Shown here piece by piece: positions 36,097 to 44,715 of a stretch of DNA of 64,000 nt (position 1 is its first letter; every line of letters starts with the position of its first letter). Position numbers and translations under genes: made by a program. The DNA comes from AP-16 sp046727735. Lineage in GTDB: Bacteria; Pseudomonadota; Alphaproteobacteria; Rhizobiales; Xanthobacteraceae. The DNA lies in NCBI GenBank assembly GCA_046727735.1, contig JBKPDF010000040.1, positions 13,586 to 77,585 on the forward strand, written 5' to 3'. The notes under the pieces are model-generated. The model was given only the letters and a program-made list of their open reading frames with translations. It had not been told where the DNA came from and made no database searches.

Positions 36097-36221
36097 CTCC
36101 CTCCCCCCTTGAGGGGGAGGGATGGGGAGGGGGGTGTTTGCTTCATGCCGCGCGCGCAAGAACCCCCACCCGGCTCGCGCGCTGCGCCCGCGAGCCGACC
36201 TCCCCCTCAAGGGGGGAGGTG
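36097..36221. repeat. Composite palindromic repeat, CTCCCC/GGGGAG family
   Basis: Left hairpin CTCCCTCCCCCCTT / GAGGGGGAGGG with tail ATGGGGAGGGGGGTG; right end CCCCCACCCGGCTCGCGCGC, a stem, and hairpin ACCTCCCCCT / AGGGGGGAGGT. It sits between the binding-protein gene and livH, so it may set a drop in expression between them. Confidence 0.75.
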
Positions 36222-36259
36222 GCCAGAGCAAGCGGCCAGGCAAGCCCGCGGCGCACGTC

Positions 36260-37120
36260 ATGATCGGAATCATCGCCTCGGTGATCGACGGCGTGCTGGT
36301 CGGCGCGGTCTACGGCCTGGCCGCGATGGGCCTCACCCTGATCTGGGGCGTGATGAAAGTCATCAATCTCGCGCACGGCGCCCTCATCGTGCTCGGGATG
36401 TTCGTCGTGCATTTTTTGGCGACGGGCGCCGGGCTCTCGCCCTATGGCGGGGTGCCGATCGTGATCGTGCTCGGGTTCCTGTTCGGGATCGCGCTTTACT
36501 GGGTATCGGTCAACCGCGTCGTCGGCCGGCCCGAATTGATGAGCCTGCTCGCCACGTTCGCGGTCAATATGGTGCTGATCGGTCTCGGCACCGCGCTGTG
36601 GAGCACGAGCCCCTACAACGTGCCGGTATCGCTTCCGGGGATCACCTGGCAGGGCTACACCTTCACCGGCACGCACATCATGGCCGCGGCGCTCGCTGCC
36701 GCGATTGCGGGGCTGCTGTATCTGTTCCTCTACCGTACCCGGCCCGGCAAGGCGATTCGCGCGGTCGCCAACAACCGCGAGGCAGCGGAGCTTGCCGGCA
36801 TACCGACCAGACAAGTGCTGTCGATGGCGTTCGGTCTCGGTGTGGCGCTCGCCTGCGTTTCCGGCGCGCTGATCGCGACGCTGTTCCCGTTCACGGTGCT
36901 GTCCGGCTCGGCCTATCAGCTCAAGAGCTTCGTCGTCACCGTGCTGGGCGGGCTCGGCAACCCGGCCGGCGCGCTGATCGGGGGGGTCGCGCTCGGCTTG
37001 ATCGAGGGTCTTGCGACGCCGTTCATGCCGGTGAGCTGGACGCCGATCATCGAGTTCGTGCTGTTCGTCGCGACCTTGATTGCGTTCCCGCGCGGCATCT
37101 TCGCGTTCTCGAGGGCTTGA
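36260..37120 (+). CDS. livH: Branched-chain amino acid-type ABC permease LivH
   Basis: A 286-residue inner-membrane permease with about eight helices. It begins IASVIDGVLVGAVYGLAAMGLTLIWGVMKVINLAHGAL, the classic LivH start, and has the EAA-type loop AVANNREAAELAGIPTRQV. It forms the channel with LivM. ATG 36260 was chosen; the upstream frame is repeat DNA. LivM starts four bases after the stop. Confidence 0.93.
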   Translation: MIGIIASVIDGVLVGAVYGLAAMGLTLIWGVMKVINLAHGALIVLGMFVVHFLATGAGLSPYGGVPIVIVLGFLFGIALYWVSVNRVVGRPELMSLLATFAVNMVLIGLGTALWSTSPYNVPVSLPGITWQGYTFTGTHIMAAALAAAIAGLLYLFLYRTRPGKAIRAVANNREAAELAGIPTRQVLSMAFGLGVALACVSGALIATLFPFTVLSGSAYQLKSFVVTVLGGLGNPAGALIGGVALGLIEGLATPFMPVSWTPIIEFVLFVATLIAFPRGIFAFSRA

Positions 37121-37124
37121 AGCG

Positions 37125-38141
37125 GTGTCGCGCCTCGCTGCCGAGCAAGCGAAATTCGCCGAGCGCGTCACGCGCCGCTCGCTGTGGCGGCCGTTCCCCT
37201 GGCTCGTTCTGCTCCTGACCGCGGCGCTTGCATTCGTGCCGCTGTGGCTCGACGACGTGCAATTGCGCGAGAGCCTGCTGCTCGCCTGCGTCTACGTTAC
37301 GCTGGCGAGCAACTTGAACCTGATGATCGGCTACGCGGGGTACGTGAATTTCGGCAACATCGTGTTTTTCGGCCTCGGCGGCTACATCTGCGTATATCTG
37401 GTCGACGCATGGCATTGGCCGCTGCTCGCGGCGGCACTCGCGGCGGGCCTGGGGGTGAGCGTGATGACGCTCGGGTTCGGGCTCGGCATTCTGCGCCTGC
37501 GCGGCGCGTTCTTTGCGCTCGCCACCATCGGGGTCAACGAGGCAGTGAAAGCCTTCGTCGCCAATTTCGAGCCGTGGGGCGGCGCGACCGGCATCTATCT
37601 GTCGCTCGATGCCTACGCGGCGCTCGGCGGGCCGATGCAGGCGCTGTGGACCGCCTATCTGCTGATCGTCGCCGTCACGGGGGTGTCGCTGCTGCTGAGC
37701 TGGGCGATCAAAAACTCGAAATTCGGATTGGGCCTGCTCGCCATCGGCGAAAACGAGGATGCGGCAGCCGTGCTCGGCGTGCCGACGCCGCGCTACAAGG
37801 CGGTCGTCTACAGCGTCTCCGCGTTCCTCCCGGCGGTCGTCGGCGGCCTGTATTTCTTCAAGAGCGGCATCATCGAGCCGAACGGCGCCTTCGACCTGTC
37901 GTTCTCGATCGAGGCGATCGTCATGGTGATGCTCGGCGGCGCCGGGACCGTAACGGGTCCGGCAGTCGGCGCGTTTCTTTACGAGGAGCTGCGCGGCCTG
38001 CTGCTCGTGTCCGAGACCTTTTCGCATTTCCAGCTGGTGATCGCCGGCGCGCTCTTGCTGCTGATCGTGTTGTTCGTCCCCGGCGGGCTGATGGGCTGGC
38101 TGCATCGCAAATGGCCGAGCACGCGGAGGTGGCTCGAATGA
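37125..38141 (+). CDS. livM: Branched-chain amino acid-type ABC permease LivM
   Basis: A 338-residue permease. Core segments are LASNLNLMIGYAGYVNFGNIVFFGLGGY, RLRGAFFALATIGVNEAVKAF and the ATPase-contact loop AIGENEDAAAVLGVPTPRYK. The start is taken as GTG 37125, four bases after livH, rather than an upstream codon within livH. Its stop overlaps the ATG of livG (ATGA), so the genes are coupled. Confidence 0.93.
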   Translation: MSRLAAEQAKFAERVTRRSLWRPFPWLVLLLTAALAFVPLWLDDVQLRESLLLACVYVTLASNLNLMIGYAGYVNFGNIVFFGLGGYICVYLVDAWHWPLLAAALAAGLGVSVMTLGFGLGILRLRGAFFALATIGVNEAVKAFVANFEPWGGATGIYLSLDAYAALGGPMQALWTAYLLIVAVTGVSLLLSWAIKNSKFGLGLLAIGENEDAAAVLGVPTPRYKAVVYSVSAFLPAVVGGLYFFKSGIIEPNGAFDLSFSIEAIVMVMLGGAGTVTGPAVGAFLYEELRGLLLVSETFSHFQLVIAGALLLLIVLFVPGGLMGWLHRKWPSTRRWLE

Positions 38142-38890
38142 CCGCGCTGCTGCAAGTCGACGGCATTTCCAAGCGCTTCGGGGGCTTGCGCGCCGTGCAG
38201 GATCTCACGTTCACGGTCGACGAGGGCGAGATCCTCGGCCTCATCGGACCGAACGGGGCTGGCAAATCCACCGTATTCAACCTGATCAACGGGGTGCACG
38301 CGCCCGACGAGGGCCGCATCGTGTTCGAAGGCACTGACATGACCGGCGAGCCGCCTTACCGGGTCGCGCGGCGCGGCCTCGCGCGCGCGCATCAGATCGT
38401 GCAGCCGCTGACCGGCCTCTCGGTGTTCGAGAATTGCACGGTCGGCGCCTGCTTCGGGCGCGAGAACCTGCCGCTCGTCGCCGCGCGTGCGGTCGCCCGC
38501 GAGGTCGCGGATTTCGTCGGGCTCGGCGATCGGCTCGACGTGTTGGCCGGCCAACTCACCACCGCGGGCAAGAAGCGGCTCGAGCTCGCGCGCGCGCTCA
38601 GCGCCCGGCCCAAGCTGCTGCTGCTCGACGAGGTGCTCGCCGGGCTCAACCCGACCGAGACCGGGCGCATGATCGACACGGTGCGCCGCATCCGCGAGCG
38701 CGGCGTCTCCATCCTGATCATCGAGCACGTGATGCGCGCGATCATGACTCTCTCGGACCGCATCGTGGTGCTGAGCACGGGCAAGAAACTCGCGGAAGGC
38801 TCGCCGCACGAGGTCGCGAACAATCCCGAGGTGATCACCGCGTATTTGGGCGATGCGCAGCTCATCGCAGAAGCCGGGAAGGACACGTAA
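38138..38890 (+). CDS. livG: Branched-chain amino acid-type ABC ATPase LivG
   Basis: A 250-residue ABC ATPase. Walker A is LIGPNGAGKST, Walker B is LLLLDEVLAGLNP, and the H-loop histidine is in ILIIEHVM. The signature region reads LTTAGKKRLELARAL: the usual L-S-G-G-Q is replaced by L-T-T-A-G, as in many LivG proteins. It overlaps livM by 4 bases, and its stop (TAA, 38888-38890) overlaps the livF ATG by one base. Confidence 0.93.
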   Translation: MTALLQVDGISKRFGGLRAVQDLTFTVDEGEILGLIGPNGAGKSTVFNLINGVHAPDEGRIVFEGTDMTGEPPYRVARRGLARAHQIVQPLTGLSVFENCTVGACFGRENLPLVAARAVAREVADFVGLGDRLDVLAGQLTTAGKKRLELARALSARPKLLLLDEVLAGLNPTETGRMIDTVRRIRERGVSILIIEHVMRAIMTLSDRIVVLSTGKKLAEGSPHEVANNPEVITAYLGDAQLIAEAGKDT

Positions 38891-39606
38891 TGGAGGCGCC
38901 GCTGCTCGAGGTCGAGGCGCTCGAAGCCGGCTATGGCGACGTGCAGGTCCTGTGGGGCGTCTCGCTCAAGGTGCCGCACGGCGGCGTGACGACGCTGGTC
39001 GGTGCGAACGGCGCCGGCAAGACCACGACGTTGCGCGCCGTCACGGGCAGCATCCGCCCGCATCGCGGCCGCGTCGTGTTCCGGGGCGAAGACGTGACGC
39101 GGCTTTCCGCCCACGCCAAGGCGGCGCGCGGCCTCGTGCTGGTGCCGGAAGGTCGCCAAGTATTCACCGACATGAGCGTCGAGGAGAATCTCGAAATGGG
39201 CGCGTACTCGGCGCGCGCTCGCAAGAAGCTCGCCGCGCAACTGGCCGAGGTCTACCGCATGTTCCCGCGCCTTGCGGAACGCGCTTCGCAAAAGGCCGGC
39301 ACGCTCTCCGGCGGCGAGCAGCAGATGCTGGCGATTGCCCGCGGCCTGATGTCCGTTCCTGAGATCCTGATGATCGACGAGCTCTCGCTCGGACTGGCGC
39401 CGGTCGTGGTGCAGCAGCTGGTGTCGAGCCTGAAAGTGCTCAAAGCCGCCGGCATCACCATCCTGCTGATCGAGCAGAACGTGCATCTGGCGTTGGCGCT
39501 CGCCGACTACGCCTATGTGATCGCCGAGGGCCGGCCGTTCACCGAGGGTCCGTGCGCGAAGATCGCGGCGATGCCGGAAATCCGCCAGGCTTATCTGGGC
39601 CTGTGA
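38890..39606 (+). CDS. livF: Branched-chain amino acid-type ABC ATPase LivF
   Basis: A 238-residue ABC ATPase with Walker A LVGANGAGKTT, the LivF-specific LVLVPEGRQVFTDMSVEENLEMGAY, signature GTLSGGEQQMLAIARGLM and Walker B ILMIDELSLGLAP. It forms the ATPase dimer with LivG. Last gene of the importer; it is convergent with pheT, only six bases away. Confidence 0.94.
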   Translation: MEAPLLEVEALEAGYGDVQVLWGVSLKVPHGGVTTLVGANGAGKTTTLRAVTGSIRPHRGRVVFRGEDVTRLSAHAKAARGLVLVPEGRQVFTDMSVEENLEMGAYSARARKKLAAQLAEVYRMFPRLAERASQKAGTLSGGEQQMLAIARGLMSVPEILMIDELSLGLAPVVVQQLVSSLKVLKAAGITILLIEQNVHLALALADYAYVIAEGRPFTEGPCAKIAAMPEIRQAYLGL

Positions 39607-39612
39607 CGGCCG

Positions 39613-42021
39613 TCAGGAGCGCAGCACGCCGCCGGTCTTCTTCGCGACCTCGTCGACGATTTTTGCGGCGACCGCCTCGATTTCGGCATCGGTCAGCGTT
39701 TTCTCGCGCGGCTGCAGCGTGACGGCGATCGCGATCGATTTCTTGCCCGGCACGATGCCCTCGCCCTCGTAAACGTCGAATACGATGACGCCGCCCACGA
39801 GTTTCTTGTCGGCGGCTTGCGCGGCGCGCACGACATCGGCCGCCCGCACGCTGCGCTCGACCACGAAGGCGAAATCGCGCTCGACCGGCTGGAACGGCGA
39901 GAGCTCGAGCGGGGGTTTCGCGCGCGTTGCCTTTTGCTTCGGCTGCGGGATGCGCTCCAGAATGAGCTCGAAGGCCGACGCCGGAGCCTCCGCATCGAGC
40001 GCCTCCAGAGCGCGCGGATGGATTTCGCCGAAATGGCCGAGCACGTGCGGGCCCATCTGAACCGTGCCGGAGCGGCCGGGGTGATACCAGGGCGGACCGC
40101 CCGGCACGATCTGAAGGGCGGCGCTGGGCGCGCCCGCCGCGGCGAGTACGGCGAGCGCGTCACCCTTGACGTCGAATGCATCGCTCGCGCCGTTGCGGTC
40201 CGACCAATGCCGGCCGGGGCCGAACCATTTCGCGCGCCCGCGCCGCACCGCCGCCGCCGCCGTGAGCTGATCCTCCGGCCGGTCGCCTTTGAAAATCTGG
40301 CCGACTTCGAACAAGCCGACGTCGGAAAAGCCGCGGTCGGAATTGTGCTGGGCGGCCGCGAGCAGGCCGGGCACGAGGCTCGGCCGCATATCGGTGAGTT
40401 CCGCCGAGATCGGGTTGGCGATTCGCGGCCCGCCGCCCCCGAACAATTCCGCGCTTTCCTGATCGATGAACGACCAGGTCACTGCCTCGACGAGCCCGCG
40501 CGCGGCGAGCGCGCGCTTGGCGCGGGCGGTGCGAACCTGGCCGGCGGTGAGCACGGGTTTGCGCGGATTTTCGCCGCGGTCGAACGGCGTCGAGGGGATG
40601 CGGTCGACGCCGAGAATGCGCACGATTTCCTCGACGACGTCGGCCTTGCCCTCGATGTCGGGACGCCACGGCGGGACGGTGACGCTGAGCTTGGGTTCCT
40701 GGCCGGAGAGGGAAAAGCCGAGCGAGCCGAGCACGCGCCGCACTTCCGCGGTCCCGGTCTGCAAACCGGCGAGCCTTTGGAGCTCGGAGACGGGAAACTC
40801 GATCCGACGTTCCGCGACGCGGCCGTCGCCGGCGACGAATATGTCCGACGCGCTGCCGCCGCACAGCTCGAGCACGAATTTGGTCGCGAGCTCGAGACCC
40901 GGGACCATGAAGACCGGATCGACTCCGCGCTCGAACCGATAGCGTGCGTCGGAATGGATGCCGAGCTTGCGCCCGGTCTCGGCGACGTTCGCCGGGTCCC
41001 ACAGCGCGGATTCGATCAGCACGTCGGTGGTCGCTTCCGAGCAGCCGCTCGCCTCGCCGCCCATGATACCGGCGAGGGATTCGACGCCCCGCGCATCGGC
41101 GATCACGCACATCGTGTCGTCGAGCGCGTAGCTGCGGCCATCGAGCGCGTTCAAACTTTCGCCGGCGCGGGCGCGCCGCACGACGAGATCGCCGTGCACC
41201 TTGGCGGCGTCGAAGACGTGCAGCGGCCGGCTGCGGTCGTAGGTGATGAAATTCGTGATGTCGACGAGGGTATTGATCGGCCGCAGCCCGATCGCCGTGA
41301 GCCGGCGCTGCAGCCAGTCGGGCGAGGGTCCGTTCTTCACGCCGCGCACGAGGCGCAGCGCGAAACCCGGGCAGAGCGAAGGCGTTCGACCGAACTCGAG
41401 CTTCACCTTCACCGGGCTGGGAAACGCGCCCTTCACCGGGTGGATCGGCGCATCCTTGAATGTGCCGATTCCGGCGGCCGAAAGATCCCGGGCGATGCCG
41501 TTGACGCCGGCGCAATCGGGCCGGTTCGGCGTCAGATTGATCTCGATCACCGGATCGCCGAGACCGAGGAGCTCGGCGAATTTCTTGCCGACCGGCGTGT
41601 CGGGCGGAAGCTCGATGATGCCTTCATGCTCGTCGGAGATTTTCAGCTCGCGCGGCGAGCACAGCATCCCGCGGCTCTCGACGCCGCGGATCTTTCCGAC
41701 TTTGAGGTCGAGGCCGGTGCCCGGAATGTGCGTGCCGGGCGGCGCGAACACGCCCTTCATGCCCGCGCGCGCATTGGGCGCGCCGCAGACGACCTGCACC
41801 GGCGCGCCGGTTCCGGTATCGACCTGGCACACGCTCAGACGATCGGCGTTCGGATGCTTCTCGACCGAGATGACGCGCGCGACCGTGAAGGCAGCGAGCT
41901 CCTTCGCCTTGTCCTCGACGCGCTCGACTTCGAGGCCGATCATGGTGAGGCGATCGACGATCGCCTCGATCGGCGCTGCGGTGTCGAGATGCTCCTTGAG
42001 CCAGGCCAGCGTGAATTTCAT
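39613..42021 (-). CDS. pheT: Phenylalanyl-tRNA synthetase beta subunit
   Basis: An 802-residue protein with the full PheT layout: N-terminal tRNA-binding OB domain (VISVEKHPNADRLSVCQVD, then VVCGAPNARAGMKGVFAPPG), the B3/B4 editing region, B5 domain and C-terminal anticodon-binding ferredoxin domain (PFQPVERDFAFVVERSV). The ATG 42021 begins MKFTLAWLKEHLDT. It works as an alpha2-beta2 tetramer with PheS. Normally pheS and pheT are adjacent; here a DUF559 gene and repeats separate them (771 bases). Confidence 0.97.
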   Translation of the reverse strand: MKFTLAWLKEHLDTAAPIEAIVDRLTMIGLEVERVEDKAKELAAFTVARVISVEKHPNADRLSVCQVDTGTGAPVQVVCGAPNARAGMKGVFAPPGTHIPGTGLDLKVGKIRGVESRGMLCSPRELKISDEHEGIIELPPDTPVGKKFAELLGLGDPVIEINLTPNRPDCAGVNGIARDLSAAGIGTFKDAPIHPVKGAFPSPVKVKLEFGRTPSLCPGFALRLVRGVKNGPSPDWLQRRLTAIGLRPINTLVDITNFITYDRSRPLHVFDAAKVHGDLVVRRARAGESLNALDGRSYALDDTMCVIADARGVESLAGIMGGEASGCSEATTDVLIESALWDPANVAETGRKLGIHSDARYRFERGVDPVFMVPGLELATKFVLELCGGSASDIFVAGDGRVAERRIEFPVSELQRLAGLQTGTAEVRRVLGSLGFSLSGQEPKLSVTVPPWRPDIEGKADVVEEIVRILGVDRIPSTPFDRGENPRKPVLTAGQVRTARAKRALAARGLVEAVTWSFIDQESAELFGGGGPRIANPISAELTDMRPSLVPGLLAAAQHNSDRGFSDVGLFEVGQIFKGDRPEDQLTAAAAVRRGRAKWFGPGRHWSDRNGASDAFDVKGDALAVLAAAGAPSAALQIVPGGPPWYHPGRSGTVQMGPHVLGHFGEIHPRALEALDAEAPASAFELILERIPQPKQKATRAKPPLELSPFQPVERDFAFVVERSVRAADVVRAAQAADKKLVGGVIVFDVYEGEGIVPGKKSIAIAVTLQPREKTLTDAEIEAVAAKIVDEVAKKTGGVLRS

Positions 42022-42061
42022 GACGATGGCTCTGAGATACCGATCGCATGCAAGGCAGAGT

Positions 42062-42532
42062 TCATGACCACTCCTCTGCGGACCAAGCCGTGTATCTCGC
42101 CACGCGCCACTTGCTCCGACTTCCTCCCCCGCTTGCGGGGGAGGGCAGGGAGGGGGCTGACTCCAGAATCTCGGCAATCAACGTCAGCACGCCTTCGGAG
42201 TTGGAAATCACGTCATTGTTGTTGAACCGAAGCACCCGGTAGCCTCTTGATGTCAAAAAACCATGTCGACGCTCATCGCGGGTCATCTGTTCCAGCTCGT
42301 AATGCTGCGCGCCATCGATCTCGATGACCAGCTTTCGTGAATGCGACACAAAATCGACGATATACGGACCAATCGGCGTTTGACGCCGGAAACTCACGCC
42401 ATAAAGACGATGTGCTCGGATCCCGTACCAGATAATTCGTTCGGCCTTCGTCAGCTCGCGCCGCAGGCTGCGTGCTCGCGCCCGCATTTTTGGCTTCACC
42501 CGCCAAACCGGCCTTTTCGGGGGCTCATTCAT
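42062..42532 (-). CDS. DUF559 (Vsr-fold) endonuclease-like protein inserted between pheS and pheT
   Basis: A 156-residue protein with the DUF559 pattern: RARSLRRELTKAERIIWYGIRAHRLYGVSFRRQTPIGPYIVDFVSHSRKLVIEIDGAQHY. IVDF, the conserved E-x-D (VIEIDG) and Q-H are the Vsr/restriction-endonuclease-like catalytic residues. After RFNNNDVISNSEGVL the protein runs into repeat DNA, so its last 30 residues (SLPSPASGGGSRSKW...) are repeat-derived. It is bracketed by near-identical inverted repeats at 42121-42157 (inside its own 3' end) and 42555-42592. ATG 42532 (MNEPPKRPVWR) is the family start. DUF559 genes are widespread, variable in location and of unknown function. Confidence 0.85.
   Translation of the reverse strand: MNEPPKRPVWRVKPKMRARARSLRRELTKAERIIWYGIRAHRLYGVSFRRQTPIGPYIVDFVSHSRKLVIEIDGAQHYELEQMTRDERRHGFLTSRGYRVLRFNNNDVISNSEGVLTLIAEILESAPSLPSPASGGGSRSKWRVARYTAWSAEEWS
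42121..42157 (+). repeat. Inverted repeat flanking the DUF559 gene, left copy
   Basis: Hairpin CTCCCCCGC / GCGGGGGAG plus tail GGCAGGGAGGGGG. The reverse complement of 42555-42592 shares an identical 22-base block with it, followed by the same G-rich tail with small changes. It belongs to the CTCCCC/GGGGAG family dispersed in the window. Confidence 0.75.
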
Positions 42533-42554
42533 CGTCTTTTCCAATCGGTCACTT

Positions 42555-42592
42555 ACCCCCTCCCCGTCCCTCCCCCGCAAGCGGGGGAGGGA
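42555..42592 (-). repeat. Inverted repeat flanking the DUF559 gene, right copy
   Basis: C-rich tail CCCCCTCCCCGTCCC followed by hairpin CTCCCCCGC / GCGGGGGAG. It faces the copy at 42121-42157 in opposite orientation, with the DUF559 coding sequence between them. Confidence 0.75.
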
Positions 42593-42691
42593 GGAGTTGC
42601 CATCACGGTCCGCGCCGACCTCAGCTCCTGAGTATATGCGGGAGCAGGCGTTCCTCGCTGGGCTCCCAGGCTTTCGAACATGCCGAGTATG

Positions 42692-42753
42692 CGGCCCCTC
42701 CCGGTTCGCCTTGGGCGAACCGGCCTCCCCTCAAGGGGGGAGGCGAACGGAGT
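42692..42753. repeat. Palindromic repeat, right-end type of the CTCCCC family
   Basis: CCCCTCCCGG, a stem GGTTCGCC / GGCGAACC, then a hairpin CCTCCCCTC / AAGGGGGGAGG. This is the right-end arrangement seen in the composite elements at 24857-25014 and 36097-36221. It lies between the DUF559 gene and the 3' end of pheS. Confidence 0.6.
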
Positions 42754-42792
42754 CCGTGGCTCGTTCTCAGCACAAACATTACGACGGTCCCC

Positions 42793-43887
42793 TCACCCGC
42801 TCAGCCCGCCGGCAAGCGTCGGCACTTCCAGCGCGCCGAAGCCGTAATGGGTGAGCCAGCGCACGTCGCCCTCGAAGAACGCCCGCAGGTCCGCCATTCC
42901 GTATTTGAGCATCGCGATGCGATCGATCCCCATGCCCCAGGCGAAGCCCTGGAACTCGTCGGGATCGATGTTGCAGTTCTTGAGCACGTTGGGATGCACC
43001 ATCCCGCAGCCGAGGATCTCGAGCCAATCCTCGCCCTCGCCGAACCGGATGCCGTCCTTGTCGCGCCGGCACTGGATGTCAACCTCGAGCGAGGGTTCGG
43101 TGAACGGGAAATACGACGGCCGGAAGCGCATCTTGACGTGATCGACCTCGAAGAATGCCTTGCAGAATTCTTCGAGAATCCACTTGAGATGCCCGAGATG
43201 CGCCTGCCGATCGATCACGAGTCCTTCGACCTGATGGAACATCGGCGTGTGGGTCTGGTCGGAATCGCGCCGATAGGTGCGGCCCGGACAGATCACCCGG
43301 ATGGGCGGCCTTTGCGCCAGCATGGTGCGGATCTGCACCGGCGAAGTGTGGGTGCGCAGCAGGAGCCGCGTGCCGTCGGGTTTCTCCGGGAAGAAGAACG
43401 TGTCGTGCATGTCGCGGGCCGGATGGCTCGCGGGAAAATTCAACAGCGTGAAATTGTATTCGTCGGTCTCGATGTCCGGCCCCTCGGCGACCGCAAATCC
43501 CATGTCGGCGAAGATCGCCGTGAGCTCGTCGTTGACCTGGGTGAGCGGATGCACGCGTCCGGCTTCCGCCACGGGTTCGCGGACCGGCAGCGTGACGTCG
43601 AGGCTTTCGGTGTTGAGCCGGGCGTCGAGCGCGTCGGCCTTGAGCACCGCTTTGCGCGCGGCAATCGCCGCGCTCACCGCGTCCTTGAGGCCGTTGATCG
43701 GCGGCCCGTTCTGCCTGCGCTCCTCGGGGCTCATGGTGCCGAGCGTCTTGAGCAGCTCGGAAACCGCGCCTTTCTTGCCGAGCGCCGAAACGCGCACAGC
43801 TTCCAGCGCGGCTTCGTCGGCCGCGTTCGAAATGTCCGCGAGAATCCGCGATCGAAGCTCTCGGAGGTCGGTGCTCAGCTCGGACAT
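42793..43887 (-). CDS. pheS: Phenylalanyl-tRNA synthetase alpha subunit
   Basis: A 364-residue class II synthetase subunit. The N-terminal coiled coil covers about 90 residues, then come the class II motif 2 (RVICPGRTYRRDSDQTHTPMFHQVEGLVID) and motif 3 (GFAWGMGIDRIAMLKYG), with the phenylalanine-pocket segment RPSYFPFTEPSLEVD. It catalyses attachment of phenylalanine to tRNA-Phe with PheT. It follows rplT on the minus strand (88 bases), the standard infC-rpmI-rplT-pheST order. Confidence 0.97.
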   Translation of the reverse strand: MSELSTDLRELRSRILADISNAADEAALEAVRVSALGKKGAVSELLKTLGTMSPEERRQNGPPINGLKDAVSAAIAARKAVLKADALDARLNTESLDVTLPVREPVAEAGRVHPLTQVNDELTAIFADMGFAVAEGPDIETDEYNFTLLNFPASHPARDMHDTFFFPEKPDGTRLLLRTHTSPVQIRTMLAQRPPIRVICPGRTYRRDSDQTHTPMFHQVEGLVIDRQAHLGHLKWILEEFCKAFFEVDHVKMRFRPSYFPFTEPSLEVDIQCRRDKDGIRFGEGEDWLEILGCGMVHPNVLKNCNIDPDEFQGFAWGMGIDRIAMLKYGMADLRAFFEGDVRWLTHYGFGALEVPTLAGGLSG

Positions 43888-43975
43888 GGGAATTGCTCGC
43901 CGGGCGCAGGTTGTGGCCGCGCGCGGCGCACGGCGTCAAGCCCGCGCGCCCGATCAGCCCCGGACGGCAAGTAAA

Positions 43976-44332
43976 TCAGGCGAGCGCGGCTTTCGCTTGG
44001 CCGACGATCGCCTCGAACGCCGCCGGCTCGCGGATCGCGAGATCGGAAAGCACCTTGCGGTCGACGACGACGCCGGCCTTGCCGAGCCCGGCGATGAACC
44101 GGCTGTAGGTCAGGCCGAACGGGCGCACCGCCGCATTGAGCCGCTGGATCCACAACGCCCGGAACGTCCGCTTCCGGCGCTTGCGGTCGCGGTAGGCATA
44201 TTGCTGCGCTCGCTCGACCGCCTGCTTGGCGACCCGGATGGTGTTCTTGCGCCGGCCATAATAGCCCTTGGCGGCTTTGAGGACCTTCTTGTGCTTGGCA
44301 TGGGCGGTGACGCCCCGCTTGACGCGGGCCAT
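43976..44332 (-). CDS. rplT: 50S ribosomal protein L20
   Basis: A 118-residue basic protein starting MARVKRGVTAHAKHKKVLKAAKGYYGRRKNT, the canonical L20 N-terminus, and ending in the globular domain that binds 23S rRNA (SRFIAGLGKAGVVVDRKVLSDLA). L20 also represses its own operon in some bacteria by binding the mRNA. It is 28 bases downstream of rpmI. Confidence 0.97.
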   Translation of the reverse strand: MARVKRGVTAHAKHKKVLKAAKGYYGRRKNTIRVAKQAVERAQQYAYRDRKRRKRTFRALWIQRLNAAVRPFGLTYSRFIAGLGKAGVVVDRKVLSDLAIREPAAFEAIVGQAKAALA

Positions 44333-44360
44333 GGCTCACTCCGTCGAAAATTACTGCCGT

Positions 44361-44558
44361 TCAGCCGTAAGGCATCCATTTCTTGACGATTTTCGCGTCC
44401 GACGGCGACATCAGGGTAGTGCCGCGCAGCTGCCGAATCTGCTTGTTGGTGCGCTTGATCATCATGTGGCGCTTGTAGGCGTGGGCCCGCACCACCTTGC
44501 CGGTCGCGGTCAGGCGGAAGCGCTTCTTGACCCCGGATTTGGTCTTGAGCTTGGGCAT
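44361..44558 (-). CDS. rpmI: 50S ribosomal protein L35
   Basis: A 65-residue basic protein, MPKLKTKSGVKKRFRLTATGKV to the end, the canonical L35. CAGGAGAGCCAA before ATG 44558 contains a good AGGAG ribosome site. The frame upstream (to 44711) is not L35 and was left out. Confidence 0.97.
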   Translation of the reverse strand: MPKLKTKSGVKKRFRLTATGKVVRAHAYKRHMMIKRTNKQIRQLRGTTLMSPSDAKIVKKWMPYG

Positions 44559-44715
44559 TTGGCTCTCCTGGGGCCGATCGGATGCGCTCCCGCGATCCGC
44601 CCGACCGGTCCTGAAATGTGTGCTGGGATGGAGCACAAACCCGCCGCCACGGCAGCCCTGGGCCGGGCGGCGGAAGGCCGGCGTTATGGCAGACGGAGCC
44701 TCGGTTGGCAATGGT

